Assembly: GCF_003688995.1 (NCBI RefSeq) | Contig: NZ_PENI01000018.1 | Span: 62,001-126,000 of the forward strand | Length of the DNA stretch: 64,000 nucleotides | Reading direction: 5' to 3' | Source: Streptomyces shenzhenensis | GTDB lineage: Bacteria > Actinomycetota > Actinomycetes > Streptomycetales > Streptomycetaceae | Shown: positions 50,978 through 59,928 of the stretch, piece after piece | Numbering within the stretch: the stretch's first letter is position 1 | Layout: each line of letters starts with the position of its first letter | Position numbers and translations under genes: made by a program | Notes under the pieces: model-generated | What the model was told of the DNA's origin: nothing | Seen by the model: the letters and a program-made list of their open reading frames with translations, nothing else | The model's database searches: none

Positions 50978-51427
50978 TCAGTGATCGGGTGGGCCCGCGG
51001 CGGTGCCGTGGCCGGACAGGACCAGTTCCTTGGCGCGCCGGAACTCGTCGTCCGAGATGTCGCCGCGGGTGCGCAGCTCGGAGAGCTTGCTGAGTTCGTC
51101 GGCGCTGCTGGGGCCGGTCGCGCCGGCGGCGGTCCGGCGGACATAGCCGTCGAACGCCTCCTGCTGCGCCTGCGCCTGCGCCAGCTCGCGGCGTCCCATG
51201 TTCTTGCCGCGGGCGATGAGGTAGACGAAGACGCCCAGGAAGGGCAGCACGATGACGAAGATCAGCCAGCCCGTCTTGGCCCAGCCGTTCAGGGCGTCGT
51301 CGCGGAAGATGTCCAGGACGATCCGGAAGAGCAGGACGAACCACATGATCCACAGGAAGAACCAGACCATCGTCCAGAACGCGCTCAGCAGCGGATAGTC
51401 GTACGCGAGGTACGTCTGCGCGGTCAT
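50978..51427 (-). CDS. PLDc_N/SHOCT two-helix membrane protein
   Basis: 149-residue membrane protein. Two helices (FWTMVWFFLWIMWFVLLFRI and GWLIFVIVLPFLGVFVYLIA) form a PLDc_N-type module with the usual RGKNMGRRE loop after it, then a flexible stretch and a C-terminal SHOCT domain (ADELSKLSELRTRGDISDDE, FRRAKELVLSG). SHOCT domains mediate oligomerisation. Function unknown; such proteins are frequent near stress genes. Start ATG 51427. Confidence 0.85.
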   Translation of the reverse strand: MTAQTYLAYDYPLLSAFWTMVWFFLWIMWFVLLFRIVLDIFRDDALNGWAKTGWLIFVIVLPFLGVFVYLIARGKNMGRRELAQAQAQQEAFDGYVRRTAAGATGPSSADELSKLSELRTRGDISDDEFRRAKELVLSGHGTAAGPPDH

Positions 51428-51570
51428 CGCCGTCCTCCGTCCCGGGCAGCCGCCCGCCCGTGCCGCTCCGTCGTGCACCGCTTCGTGCCCGATGCCCTCA
51501 GCGTGCACGGGGCGGGGTGCGGCGGCCTCACCCGGGACGGGTGAGCGTGCCCGTCCGTACCGGGGCCCGG

Positions 51571-52365
51571 TCACCACCCGCTCGACTCGACGGCGATCAC
51601 CGGCACCAGTTCGTTGCGCAGGGTCTCCAGGAAGGTGACGATCTCGGCCGCCACCGAGCGGTGCTGCACATCGTTCAGGACGTCGTGGTGGGCCCCGCGG
51701 ACCACGCCGAGGCGGGCCCGGGGAAGGGACTTGGCGAGGTGGGTGACGGCGGCACGGTCCGCGAGCGGATCGGCGTCGCCGACGAGGAACAGGGCCGGGA
51801 CGGCGGTGCCGCCGCCGTACGCCGCCGCGAGCAGGGCGTCCGGCACCGGGGCGTCGAGCAGCCCGCGCCGCGCCAGGGGGTCGTCGGTGAGGGTGGCCCG
51901 GTGGACGGGGCAGGAGGTGCGCACGTCCAGTTCGTCCTCCCAGGTGGCGCCCGCCGCCGCGGTACGTCCCGGCAGTCCGGCGAGGACGACGGCCCGCGGC
52001 AGCCGGGCCGCGGGGAGGTCCGTCCGGGCCAGCAGCGCGGCGACCGCGGCGGCCCCGGTGTCGGCGGCCACCAGGACGACGGGCTGGACCACGCCGTCGC
52101 CGGACGCGGTGCCCGCGACGGCGTCGGCGAGCCGGGCTCCGAAGCGGGCCAGCGCCCCGGACAGGTCGTCGGGGCCGATGTCGGGGGCCTCGACGACGCG
52201 GACGCGGTAGGCGTCGGCGGCGAGCCGCCTGCCCAGCCGGGCGTAGGTCGCCGGGCTCTCGCCCCTGCCGGGCACCACCACGATCGTGCCGCGGGTGCGG
52301 ATGCCTTCGGGGGCGTGGTGGTCGGCGTGGCCGGCGGCCTCGCCCGGCTCGGTGTACTCGGTCAT
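51571..52365 (-). CDS. Alpha/beta hydrolase with an atypical elbow
   Basis: 264-residue alpha/beta hydrolase. It has an early oxyanion-type loop VVPGRGESPATYARL, a nucleophile-elbow position reading VLVAADTGAAA (Asp102 where Ser is expected), an acid in FLVGDADPLADR and a His in RGAHHDVLND. The Asp resembles haloalkane dehalogenase-type nucleophiles, but the family is not otherwise obvious; the protein could also be inactive. It begins 7 bp after the upstream fragment gene, so it probably belongs to the importer/monooxygenase operon. ATG 52365. Confidence 0.75.
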   Translation of the reverse strand: MTEYTEPGEAAGHADHHAPEGIRTRGTIVVVPGRGESPATYARLGRRLAADAYRVRVVEAPDIGPDDLSGALARFGARLADAVAGTASGDGVVQPVVLVAADTGAAAVAALLARTDLPAARLPRAVVLAGLPGRTAAAGATWEDELDVRTSCPVHRATLTDDPLARRGLLDAPVPDALLAAAYGGGTAVPALFLVGDADPLADRAAVTHLAKSLPRARLGVVRGAHHDVLNDVQHRSVAAEIVTFLETLRNELVPVIAVESSGW

Positions 52366-52372
52366 CTCGCGC

Positions 52373-52660
52373 TCACACTCCTGCGTGCTCGGGCTCGGTC
52401 GCGGGCTCGGTCGCGGGCTGCCGGCCCGGGGCGGGCGCCACGTCGGTCGCGATCAGCTCCGGGGCGCGGATCGCGGCATCGCGGTCGGGGACGGCGGGGT
52501 CGAACTGGGTGATCGGATCGGTCGCGACGGGCAGAACCCGCTCCCGCCGGAGCGCGGCGACGATCTCCTCGGGGGCGCCGTGGAAGGAGTGGGACCTGCG
52601 CGGCGCCTGCCGCGCGTCGAGTCCGGTCTCCGGCGGCTCGCTCACGGGGCCGGCCCTCAC
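52373..52660 (-). pseudogene. C-terminal fragment of an LLM flavin oxidoreductase
   Basis: Open frame of 95 codons starting at a GTG that overlaps the stop of the monooxygenase gene (GTGA, 52657-52660); an in-frame GTG at 52645 is also possible. The text resembles the end of a bacterial luciferase-like oxidoreductase: SHSFHGAPEEIVAALRRERV then AAIRAPELIATDVAPAPG, compare the usual GTPEQVAE...HVAPALGW. The TIM-barrel body is missing. Probably the remnant of a second monooxygenase once encoded in this operon; it may still be translated as a small protein. Confidence 0.55.
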
Positions 52661-53988
52661 ACCTGTGCGGGGCGGCTGTGCCGGTTGGCGGGGACCGGCA
52701 GCCCGAGGTTGCCGCGCAGCGTGTCCGCGGTGTACTCGGTGCGGAACAGTCCGCGCTTCTGCAGCAGCGGCACCACGCCGTCCACGAAGAGGGCGAGGTC
52801 GTCGTCGGTGCGGAAGGCGAGGTTGATGCCGTCGAAGGTGCCCGCGGCGAACCAGTGCTCGATGGTGTCGGCGACGGCCTCCGGCGCCCCGACGAACGGC
52901 GACCGGCGGAACTCACCCATGGAGTCGGCCACTTGACGCAACGTCAAGTGCTCGGTCCGGGCCCGCTCGACGATCTTCGCTGCGCCGGTCCGGCCGCCCT
53001 TCTCGGCGAGGTGCGCCACGTCCGGGAACGGCGCGTCCAGGTCGTGCACGCTGAAGTCGTAGGCGCCGAAGGAGCGGCCGAGGAGCGCGAGGTTGCGCTC
53101 GAAGTCGTTGTCCTCCTCGAAGATCTCCCGCTCGCGCCGCCTGGCCTCCGCGTCGGTCGGGGCGACGACCGGGCCGCCGTGGATGAAGATCTTGATGTGC
53201 TCGGGGTCGCGGCCGTGGGCGGCGGTGCGGCGCTTGATGTCCGCGTAGTACTCCTGGGCCTGTTCCAGCGAGCCGCCGGGCGCGTAGATGCCCTCGGCGA
53301 CCCGCGCGGCGAGGTCGCGGCCCTCCTCGGAGACCCCGGCCTGGAAGATCACCGGCTGGCCCTGCGGGGAGCGGGAGATGTTGAGCGGCCCGGCGACCTT
53401 GAAGTGCGTGCCGTCGTGGTTGAGTTCGTGCAGCTTGGCCGGGTCGAGGAAGACGTTCCGAGTGACGTCGGCGGGGAAGGCGTCGTCCTCGTAGGAGTCC
53501 CACAGGCCGCGGGCGACCTCGACGAACTCCAGGGCCCGGCCGTAGCGGGTGGCGTAGTCGAGGTGCTCGTCGAGCCCGAAGTTGCGGGACACGCCGGTGT
53601 CGAAGCTCGTCACGACGTTCCAGCCGGCCCGGCCGCCGCTGATGTGGTCGAGGGAGGCGAAGCGGCGGGCCAGGTTGAAGGGCGAGTTGTACGTCGAACT
53701 CGCCGTGCCGACCAGCCCGATGTGCCGGGTGTGGGTGGCGACGGCCGACAACAGGGTGAGCGGTTCCAGCCGGTTGAGGTAGTGGGCCGGGTAGGTGGCG
53801 TTGATGAACTGGCTGTCGACGATGAACAGGGCGTCGAACAAGGCGTGTTCGGCGGCCTTGGCCTGGCGGATGTAGTAGTTGATGTCGATGCTGGCGTTCT
53901 TCGCGACGCGCGCGTCCTTCCACAGGCCGTGCTGTCCGGGGCCGCCGACGCCGTAGGGGTGCAGCGCGAGATGGATCGTGCGGGACAT
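52657..53988 (-). CDS. NtaA/SnaA/DszA-type flavin-dependent monooxygenase
   Basis: 443-residue FMNH2-dependent monooxygenase of the bacterial luciferase superfamily, NtaA/SnaA/DszA/YxeK branch. These enzymes use reduced flavin from a separate reductase to oxidise sulfonates, sulfones, thioethers or aminocarboxylates. Family blocks: WKDARVAKNASIDINYYIRQ, VGTASSTYNSPFNLARRFAS, LDHISGGRAGWNVVTSFD, NFGLDEHLDYATRYGRALEF and VIFQAGVSEEGRDLAARVAE. It ends the importer operon 23 bp after the last ATPase gene. A flavin reductase at 62841 under a matching leader is the likely FMNH2 supplier. A YxeK-like role in S-substituted cysteine breakdown is plausible but unproven. Confidence 0.93.
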   Translation of the reverse strand: MSRTIHLALHPYGVGGPGQHGLWKDARVAKNASIDINYYIRQAKAAEHALFDALFIVDSQFINATYPAHYLNRLEPLTLLSAVATHTRHIGLVGTASSTYNSPFNLARRFASLDHISGGRAGWNVVTSFDTGVSRNFGLDEHLDYATRYGRALEFVEVARGLWDSYEDDAFPADVTRNVFLDPAKLHELNHDGTHFKVAGPLNISRSPQGQPVIFQAGVSEEGRDLAARVAEGIYAPGGSLEQAQEYYADIKRRTAAHGRDPEHIKIFIHGGPVVAPTDAEARRREREIFEEDNDFERNLALLGRSFGAYDFSVHDLDAPFPDVAHLAEKGGRTGAAKIVERARTEHLTLRQVADSMGEFRRSPFVGAPEAVADTIEHWFAAGTFDGINLAFRTDDDLALFVDGVVPLLQKRGLFRTEYTADTLRGNLGLPVPANRHSRPAQV

Positions 53989-54011
53989 GGCTGTTCCTCT
54001 CCGTGGGGTGT

Positions 54012-54857
54012 TCAGGCGTTCAGCAGCGCGCGCAGTGCCGCGCGGCCGGCCCGGTCGGTGGGGGCCGCGCGGAGCGTGGGGGCGGAGCCGACGAGCAGGC
54101 GCGTGTAGGCGTGCCGGGGGTGGTTGACGACATCCCGGGCGGGCCCGACCTCGACGAGTTCGCCCCGGTACAGCACGGCGATGCGGTCGGAGGTCCCGAC
54201 GACGGAGCCGAGGTCGTGGGAGATGAGCACGAGCGCCACCCCGGTGGCCCGCAACTCCTTGAGGATTTCCAGGACTTGTACGCGGTTGGCGGAGTCGAGG
54301 GCGCTGACGGGCTCGTCGAGGATGACCAGTCGTGGCTCGGTGACCAGGGCGCGGGCCACCGCGACGCGCTGCCGCTGCCCGCCGGACAGCTCACCGGGCA
54401 GCCGGTCGAGCAGGTCCGCGGGGAGCCGGACACGGTCCAGGAAGGCGCGCGCCCTGCGGGCCGCCTCGGTGCGCGGGACGCCCTGGACGAGCAGCGGCTC
54501 GGTCAGCGAGTCCGCGACGGTGAGGTCGGGGTCGAGGCTGCGCAGCGGGTCCTGGAAGACGTACTGGACGACACCGCGGCGGCGCAGTCCGCGCCACTGG
54601 CGCCGACCGTATCCGCGGACGTCCTCGCCGGCGATGCGGACCGAGCCCGCCGCGGCGGGCACCAGGCCGAGCACGGCGCGGGCGAGAGTGGTCTTGCCCG
54701 AGCCGGTCTCCCCGATGACGCCGACGGTCTCGCCGGGGGCGACGGTGAGCGAGACTCCCTTCAGCGCGGGCCGGGACCGGCGGCGCGGGCCGTAGTGGAC
54801 GTCGAGGCCGGTGACCTCCAGGACCGGGTCGGTCTCTCGCCGTCGGTCGCCGGTCAC
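54012..54857 (-). CDS. Peptide-type ABC importer ATPase (DppF-like)
   Basis: 281-residue ATP-binding protein. Walker A GETGSGKTTLA, Q-loop VQYVFQDPLRSLDPDLTVAD, signature LSGGQRQRVAVARAL, Walker B RLVILDEPVSALD, H-loop LISHDLG. Ends with the oligopeptide-transport C-terminal HPRHAYTRLLVGS. GTG 54857 overlaps the stop of the upstream ATPase (GTGA), with GGGAGG at good spacing. Together the two ATPases, two permeases and one lipoprotein make a complete importer. Confidence 0.93.
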   Translation of the reverse strand: MTGDRRRETDPVLEVTGLDVHYGPRRRSRPALKGVSLTVAPGETVGVIGETGSGKTTLARAVLGLVPAAAGSVRIAGEDVRGYGRRQWRGLRRRGVVQYVFQDPLRSLDPDLTVADSLTEPLLVQGVPRTEAARRARAFLDRVRLPADLLDRLPGELSGGQRQRVAVARALVTEPRLVILDEPVSALDSANRVQVLEILKELRATGVALVLISHDLGSVVGTSDRIAVLYRGELVEVGPARDVVNHPRHAYTRLLVGSAPTLRAAPTDRAGRAALRALLNA

Positions 54858-56056
54858 GATGCCTCCCGGGTCGTCAGGAACTTCTCCAGGCCGTACTGCT
54901 CGTGCTCGGCGACGAGCAGCCGGGTGTACTCGTGCCGCGGTTCGTGCAGGACGTGTCGTGTCGGGCCGTGCTCGACCACCTCGCCCTCGCGCAGGACGAG
55001 GACCTCGTCGCAGAGCTGGGCGACGACGGCCAGGTCGTGCGAGACGACCACCAGGGCGAGGCCGGCCTGGTCGCGCAGGTCGGCGAGCAGGTCGAGGATC
55101 TCGGCCTGCACGGTGACGTCGAGGGCCGTCGTGGCCTCGTCGGCGATGAGGACGCGCGGGCCGGCGGCGACGGCCGCGGCGATCAGCACGCGCTGGAGCA
55201 TGCCGCCGGAGAGTTCGTGGGTGTACTGGGTGTAGACCAGCTCCGGGTCGCGCAGCTGCACGGCGGCCAGCAGTTCGACGGCCCGGTGCCGGGCCGCCCG
55301 CCGCTTCAGCCCCTTCTTGACCCGGACGACCTCGGCGATCTGGGGTCCCACCCGGATCGACGGATTGAGGTAGGACGCCGGGTCCTGGAAGACCGCGCTG
55401 ATCGTGGCGCCGCGCAGGGCGGTCCACTGCGCGGACGTCAGGGTCGCGATGTCGGTGCCGGCGATCTCGACGGAACCGCCGGACACCTCGAAGTGCGGCG
55501 GCAGGATGCCGAGCGCGGCACGGCAGGTGAGGGTCTTGCCACTGCCGGACTCGCCGACGATACCGACCACTTTCCCGGGGGTCAGCTCGAAGCTCACCCC
55601 GTGCACGATCTCCCGCCCGCCGGCCCGGTCACTGATACGGACGTCACGCAGGGCAAGCACGGGGGCGACCGCGGCACGCCCCGGCCCCTCCTCGGCGACA
55701 GCCGTCCCGGCCGAGTCGGAACCGCCGGTGGCATCGTCCGACTCGCCGACGCCGCCGACCGGGACGCCTGCGGTGGGGGCCGGGGCATCGGCGGTGTCGA
55801 TCGGGGCACTCACCGTACGGGCCGGGGCATCGGCGGACCCGGCGGCACTCCGTCCACCGCCACGGACCGGATCAGGAACCGTACCCTCCGACAAGTCGGC
55901 CGTGCCGTCGACCGGTTCGACAACGGCACCCACCGGGCCACCGCCCGCATCGGCCGAGACGCCCCCCGTACGGGCCGGAGCGTCGGCGGGCCCGGCGGCA
56001 CTCCGTGCACCGCCGCGGACCGGTTCGGGGGACGTGTTCCTGGACAGGGTCGTCAT
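54854..56056 (-). CDS. Peptide-type ABC importer ATPase (DppD-like) with repeated N-terminal extension
   Basis: 400-residue ATP-binding protein. The ABC domain begins near residue 132 (VLALRDVRISDRAGGREIVH): Walker A GESGSGKTLTC, Q-loop AVFQDPASYLNPS, signature LSGGMLQRVLIAAAVAAGP, Walker B VLIADEATTALD, H-loop VVSHDLA, and HEPRHEYTRLL. The first 130 residues are a low-complexity Ala/Gly/Pro extension, unusual for this family, holding two copies of PVRGG-R-SAAG-ADAPART encoded by a 56-bp DNA repeat. ATG 56056 follows CCGGAGG and overlaps the permease stop (ATGA); an internal start nearer the ABC domain cannot be excluded. Confidence 0.88.
   Translation of the reverse strand: MTTLSRNTSPEPVRGGARSAAGPADAPARTGGVSADAGGGPVGAVVEPVDGTADLSEGTVPDPVRGGGRSAAGSADAPARTVSAPIDTADAPAPTAGVPVGGVGESDDATGGSDSAGTAVAEEGPGRAAVAPVLALRDVRISDRAGGREIVHGVSFELTPGKVVGIVGESGSGKTLTCRAALGILPPHFEVSGGSVEIAGTDIATLTSAQWTALRGATISAVFQDPASYLNPSIRVGPQIAEVVRVKKGLKRRAARHRAVELLAAVQLRDPELVYTQYTHELSGGMLQRVLIAAAVAAGPRVLIADEATTALDVTVQAEILDLLADLRDQAGLALVVVSHDLAVVAQLCDEVLVLREGEVVEHGPTRHVLHEPRHEYTRLLVAEHEQYGLEKFLTTREAS
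55815..56023. repeat. 56-bp direct repeat in the ATPase N-terminal extension
   Basis: Copies at 55815-55870 and 55968-56023 share the blocks GTACGGGCCGG, CCCGGCGGCACTCCGT and GCGGACCGG or CACGGACCGG. They encode the duplicated PVRGG...DAPART segment on the minus strand. Confidence 0.75.
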
Positions 56057-56943
56057 CGCGTACCTCCGGCGGAGACGGGGTCGGCCGCGGCGCGGCGGTT
56101 GGCTCGGGCCTTGCGGGAGTTGACCAGCGCGCGGCCCGCCTCGCCGGAGACGTCGCGGATCGCGTCGGCGAGCAGATTGGCGGCCCAGACGGTCACCATG
56201 ATCAGCAGCGCGGGCACCACCGGCGCCCACGGCTGATGGCTGAGGTAGCCCAGGTCCGAGGCGAGCAGCCCGCCCCAGGTCGGCTCGGGCGGCTGCACGC
56301 CGATGCCGAGGAAGGTCAGGCTGGAGACGATGACGAAGCCGACGCCGATGGTCTGGGCGAACGCGACGGCCAGCGGCGGGAGCACCTTCAGCCACACGTG
56401 CCGGCGCACCACCCAGCCGATGGAGGCGCCGGAGACGAGCGCCGCCTCCACGTACGGCGAGCGGGCGACGGAGAGCGTGGCGGCGCGGGCGACCCGGTAG
56501 AACAGCGGGGAGACCAGGGCGCCCGTGACGAGCATGGCCTGGGTGATGCCGTTGCCGAGCAGCGCGATCACGGCGACCGCGAAGAGCAGGAACGGCAGCG
56601 CGACCAGGGTGTCGGCGAGGCGCAGGGTGACCCACTCGAAGACCCGGCCGAGGTAGACCGAGAGGATGCCGGGGATCGCGCCGACGACCAGGGCCATCAC
56701 GGCGACTTCGAGCGATCCGAGCACGCTGACGCGAGAGCCGTCGAGCAGCCGGCTCAGGACGTCGCGGCCGAGGTAGTCGGTGCCCAGCCAGTGCGCGCCC
56801 GATGCGGCGGCGAGCGTGTTGTCGCTGGTGGCCAGGGGGTCCTGGGGGGCGAGCAGCGGGCCGAGGAGCGCGAGCAGCGCGATCACGGCGAGGATGCCGA
56901 CGGCGATCCGGCCGGAGGTCAGGGCAAGGACGCGGCGCAGCAT
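56053..56943 (-). CDS. Peptide-type ABC importer permease (DppC-like)
   Basis: 296-residue inner-membrane permease. First helix GRIAVGILAVIALLALLGPLL, the subfamily block GAHWLGTDYLGRDVLSRLLD, four or five further helices, and the coupling EAA motif EAALVSGASIGWVVRRHVWLK. The C-terminal part (GLLASDLGYLSHQPWAPVVP) matches DppC-type proteins. ATG 56943; its stop overlaps the next ATPase start. Confidence 0.92.
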   Translation of the reverse strand: MLRRVLALTSGRIAVGILAVIALLALLGPLLAPQDPLATSDNTLAAASGAHWLGTDYLGRDVLSRLLDGSRVSVLGSLEVAVMALVVGAIPGILSVYLGRVFEWVTLRLADTLVALPFLLFAVAVIALLGNGITQAMLVTGALVSPLFYRVARAATLSVARSPYVEAALVSGASIGWVVRRHVWLKVLPPLAVAFAQTIGVGFVIVSSLTFLGIGVQPPEPTWGGLLASDLGYLSHQPWAPVVPALLIMVTVWAANLLADAIRDVSGEAGRALVNSRKARANRRAAADPVSAGGTR

Positions 56944-56945
56944 GG

Positions 56946-57974
56946 TCACACCCCCCGCCGGGCGGCCGGCGTCACCCGGGCCAGCACCAGGTTGACGACC
57001 AGATTGAAGGCGACGACCAGGACGATCGACACCACGAGCACCCCTTGCACGGCGGGCACGTCGCCGGCCTGCGCGGAGTCGTTGGCGAACCGGCCGAAGC
57101 CCTGCAGGCCGAAGATCCACTCCGTCACGACGGAGGCCCCGACGAGCGCGGGGAACTTCAGGCCGAGGGTGGCGAGCGCGGGCCCGAGACCGTTGCGCAG
57201 GACGTGCCCGAGGAAGATCCGCCGGGGGCTCAGCCCGCGGACGACCGCGCCGGTCACATAGTTCTCGCGGTAGGCGGCGACGAGACTCGTACGGAGCTGG
57301 CGTGCGACGTCGGCGACGACGTCGAGGCTGAGCGCGAGCGCCGGCAGGGTGATGTGGGCGAGCCAGGGGCCGATCCCCTGCCGTGCCGGGACGTATCCGG
57401 CGGACGGGAACAGGTCGAGTCCCACCGCGAGGACGGCCACCAGGACGATGCCGACGACGAACGCCGGCATCACCGAGATCACGGTGACGAATCCCGTGAT
57501 CGCCCGGTCGATCCAGGTGGTGCGGCGCAGCGCCGCGACCGTGCCGAGGACGAAGCCGGCGAGCACGCCGAGGATCAGGGCGAACGTCGCGATCGACAGG
57601 CTCACACCCAGGCCGAGGCCGATGAGCGTGGAGATGTCGGCCCCGTTGACCCAGCTGGCGCCGAGCTGTCCGTGCAGCACGCCGGTGAACCAGTCCCAAT
57701 ACTGCGTCAGGAACGGCCGGTCAAGACCCCATTGGGCCTCGACCCGCTGGATCGCCTCGGGTGTCGCCTCCTCGCCCAGCTGGATCCGGGCCGGGCTGAG
57801 TCCGCTCAGCGACCGGAGCGCGAACGTCACGAACGTCGCGACCAGGAACACGGGCACGAAGATCCCGATCGACCGGGCGACGGTGGCCAGGACCCGGCCG
57901 AGCCCGTGCCGGGCGCGGATCGCGGCGGCCCCTGGGCGGCGGGCGGGTGTCGCCGGTGCCGCGGTCGTCGTCAT
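56946..57974 (-). CDS. Peptide-type ABC importer permease (DppB-like)
   Basis: 342-residue inner-membrane permease. First helix SIGIFVPVFLVATFVTFALR, the periplasmic loop with WGLDRPFLTQYWDWFTGVLH, the core helices LSIATFALILGVLAGFVLG and MPAFVVGIVLVAVLAVGL, and the EAA coupling loop ENYVTGAVVRGLSPRRIFLG. The family end is GFGRFANDSAQAGDVPAVQG. It follows the lipoprotein gene by 63 bp. Confidence 0.92.
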   Translation of the reverse strand: MTTTAAPATPARRPGAAAIRARHGLGRVLATVARSIGIFVPVFLVATFVTFALRSLSGLSPARIQLGEEATPEAIQRVEAQWGLDRPFLTQYWDWFTGVLHGQLGASWVNGADISTLIGLGLGVSLSIATFALILGVLAGFVLGTVAALRRTTWIDRAITGFVTVISVMPAFVVGIVLVAVLAVGLDLFPSAGYVPARQGIGPWLAHITLPALALSLDVVADVARQLRTSLVAAYRENYVTGAVVRGLSPRRIFLGHVLRNGLGPALATLGLKFPALVGASVVTEWIFGLQGFGRFANDSAQAGDVPAVQGVLVVSIVLVVAFNLVVNLVLARVTPAARRGV

Positions 57975-58037
57975 GGGGATCGCCCCCTCTCTGTTGCTGT
58001 CTGTCGTGGACGGGGTGTCGGTGCCGGGCGGGCCGGG

Positions 58038-59609
58038 TCAGCTGCCGCCGATGGCCACGCCGGTCCAGTCGATGTGTGCCGGGTTCTTGGGCAGGGCCGA
58101 GACCGACTTGCTCTTGGCGAAGAGGTTCGGCGAGGAGTACGTGAACACCAGCGCCCTGCTGTGCAGACCGGCCCGGGTCGCCGCCTGGAGGACCTTCGGA
58201 TAGTCCGGCGCGTCCAGCGGTGTACGGCGCACCTTGGCGACGGCCGCCTCGAAACCGGCGGGCTGGTACGGCGAGCTGAGGTTCAGCGGGCCGTCGGGGC
58301 CGAAGTGGGCGGTGAGCGTCTGCACGGCGGAGTCGCGGCCGGTGGTGCTGTACAGCGAGAACGTCAGGTCCTTGGCGAAGAACGGCGTGGCCCAGTTCTT
58401 GTCGATCTTGATGGTGACCTTGATGCCGACCGCGGCGAGCTGCGACTGGACGATCTCGGCCGCCGGATCCTCCGCGGGGATGACGAGGTCGAGTGCGATG
58501 TCGCCGCTGCGGTGGCCGGCTGCGACGAGGAGCTTCCTCGACTTCGCGGGGTCGTACGGGTAGGCGTCCGCCGACGACGGGTCGTAGGCCACGTATCCCT
58601 TGGGGAACGGCTGGTCGGTCGCCTCCCCGTGGCCGAAGGTCAGTTTGTCGACGAACTCCTTGCGGTTGACGGCGTGGCGCACGGCGTCCACGACCCTGTC
58701 GTCGTCGAACGGCGCCTTGTTGACGTTGAGGCTGATGTTGGCGGCGTTGAACCCAGGCTGGATGAAGACGTCAAGGCCGGCCTGCTCGGCGGACTTGGCC
58801 TGACTGGGCTCGATGTCGGCGAAGTTGTAGACGCCGGTCCGCAGGCCGGAGACCACGGTGGCGGTGTCGGGGGCGGAGGTCAGCTCGACGTCGTCGATGT
58901 GGATGTTCTTCGCGTCCCAGTAGTCCGGGTTCTTCTTCAGCAGCACCTTGGTGCCCGGCACCAGCTGTTCGACGACGAACGGTCCGGCGCCGACCGGCTG
59001 CTGGTCCAGCTTCGACGGGTCGGCGGCGGCCTTGGGGCTGGCGATCTGCAGCACGCGTTCGCCGAGCAGTTGGGGGATCTGGTAGTCGACCTGGGTGAGG
59101 TGCACGACGGCGTCGAGTCCCTTGGCGTCGACCGACTCGATGGAGGTGAGGTCGCCGAAGAGCGCCGAGTTCTGCTGCGTCTTGGCCCGTTCGACGGCGG
59201 CCTTGACCGCGCTCGCGTCGACCGGTGTGCCGTCGCTGAACTTCAGGCCGGGGCGGAGGTGGAAGGTGATCCGGTCGCCCTTGTCGTTGTACTCCCAGCT
59301 CTCGGCGAGGTCCGGGACGGCCTTGCCGCTCGTGTCCGTGCGCGTCAACGAGGCGTAGACGAGGGCGAGTTGGCGGAACTGGGCACCGCTGCCCGCAACC
59401 ACCGGGTCCCAGTGGGCGGGGAAGTAGGAGGAGGCCCACTTCAGCGTGGCGTCTCCGGAGGCGGACGCGGTGTCGCCGCCGCAGGCGCTCAGGGCGGGGG
59501 CGAGCAGGGCGAGGAAGGCAGTGGTGAGGGCGGTGAGCCGCAGGCCGCCGGCCCGTCGGACCGGGCGGGCGCCGGCTCGGGGGCGGCGAAGGGTGAGTCG
59601 TGCGGGCAT
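58038..59609 (-). CDS. Extracellular solute-binding lipoprotein (family 5)
   Basis: 523-residue substrate-binding protein of a peptide/opine/nickel-type importer. Lipoprotein signal with lipobox LSAC (Cys43) after a twin-Arg-containing basic start; then the SBP_bac_5 blocks LALVYASLTRTDTSGKAVPD, LAESWEYNDKGDRITFHLRP, GLKFSDGTPVDASAVKAAVE and NKAPFDDDRVVDAVRHAVNR. First gene after the minus-strand leader peptide, with a 319-nt leader. With the monooxygenase at the end of the operon it should bring in an organosulfur or similar compound, but the ligand cannot be read from sequence. Confidence 0.92.
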   Translation of the reverse strand: MPARLTLRRPRAGARPVRRAGGLRLTALTTAFLALLAPALSACGGDTASASGDATLKWASSYFPAHWDPVVAGSGAQFRQLALVYASLTRTDTSGKAVPDLAESWEYNDKGDRITFHLRPGLKFSDGTPVDASAVKAAVERAKTQQNSALFGDLTSIESVDAKGLDAVVHLTQVDYQIPQLLGERVLQIASPKAAADPSKLDQQPVGAGPFVVEQLVPGTKVLLKKNPDYWDAKNIHIDDVELTSAPDTATVVSGLRTGVYNFADIEPSQAKSAEQAGLDVFIQPGFNAANISLNVNKAPFDDDRVVDAVRHAVNRKEFVDKLTFGHGEATDQPFPKGYVAYDPSSADAYPYDPAKSRKLLVAAGHRSGDIALDLVIPAEDPAAEIVQSQLAAVGIKVTIKIDKNWATPFFAKDLTFSLYSTTGRDSAVQTLTAHFGPDGPLNLSSPYQPAGFEAAVAKVRRTPLDAPDYPKVLQAATRAGLHSRALVFTYSSPNLFAKSKSVSALPKNPAHIDWTGVAIGGS

Positions 59610-59928
59610 CTCGTTCTCTCTGTGACGGGTCCCGGCCCGGGGCGGGCGGACCAGGGCACGCGGGACGGCCCGGCGGGCGGGCGAGGACGTCGGCGCACGC
59701 CCGGGGGCGGGCGGGGCCGGGGAGACTTCGGCGGCACACATCGGGCGGCGCGGCCCGGTGGCGGCGGGCAGGGCCGGTCCGGCGCCAGGCGGGTTCGGGT
59801 TTCCGACGTGTGCTACGCGGTGCGGGGGAACAGGCGCGGGAAGAACGGGCACGAACGCGCCCGCACGGAGCGGCGCCGGCAGATACGGCCGGCGGCGGTC
59901 GGCGGCTGTGGGCCGGGGTGGACGGCGG
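59610..59928 (-). promoter_or_regulatory. Long leader between peptide ORF and the importer genes
   Basis: 319 nt of transcribed but gene-free sequence between the leader-peptide stop (59929) and the lipoprotein start (59609). It is rich in GC complementary blocks, as expected for an attenuator in which ribosome position on the leader peptide selects between alternative hairpins. The folding was not computed here. Confidence 0.45.
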
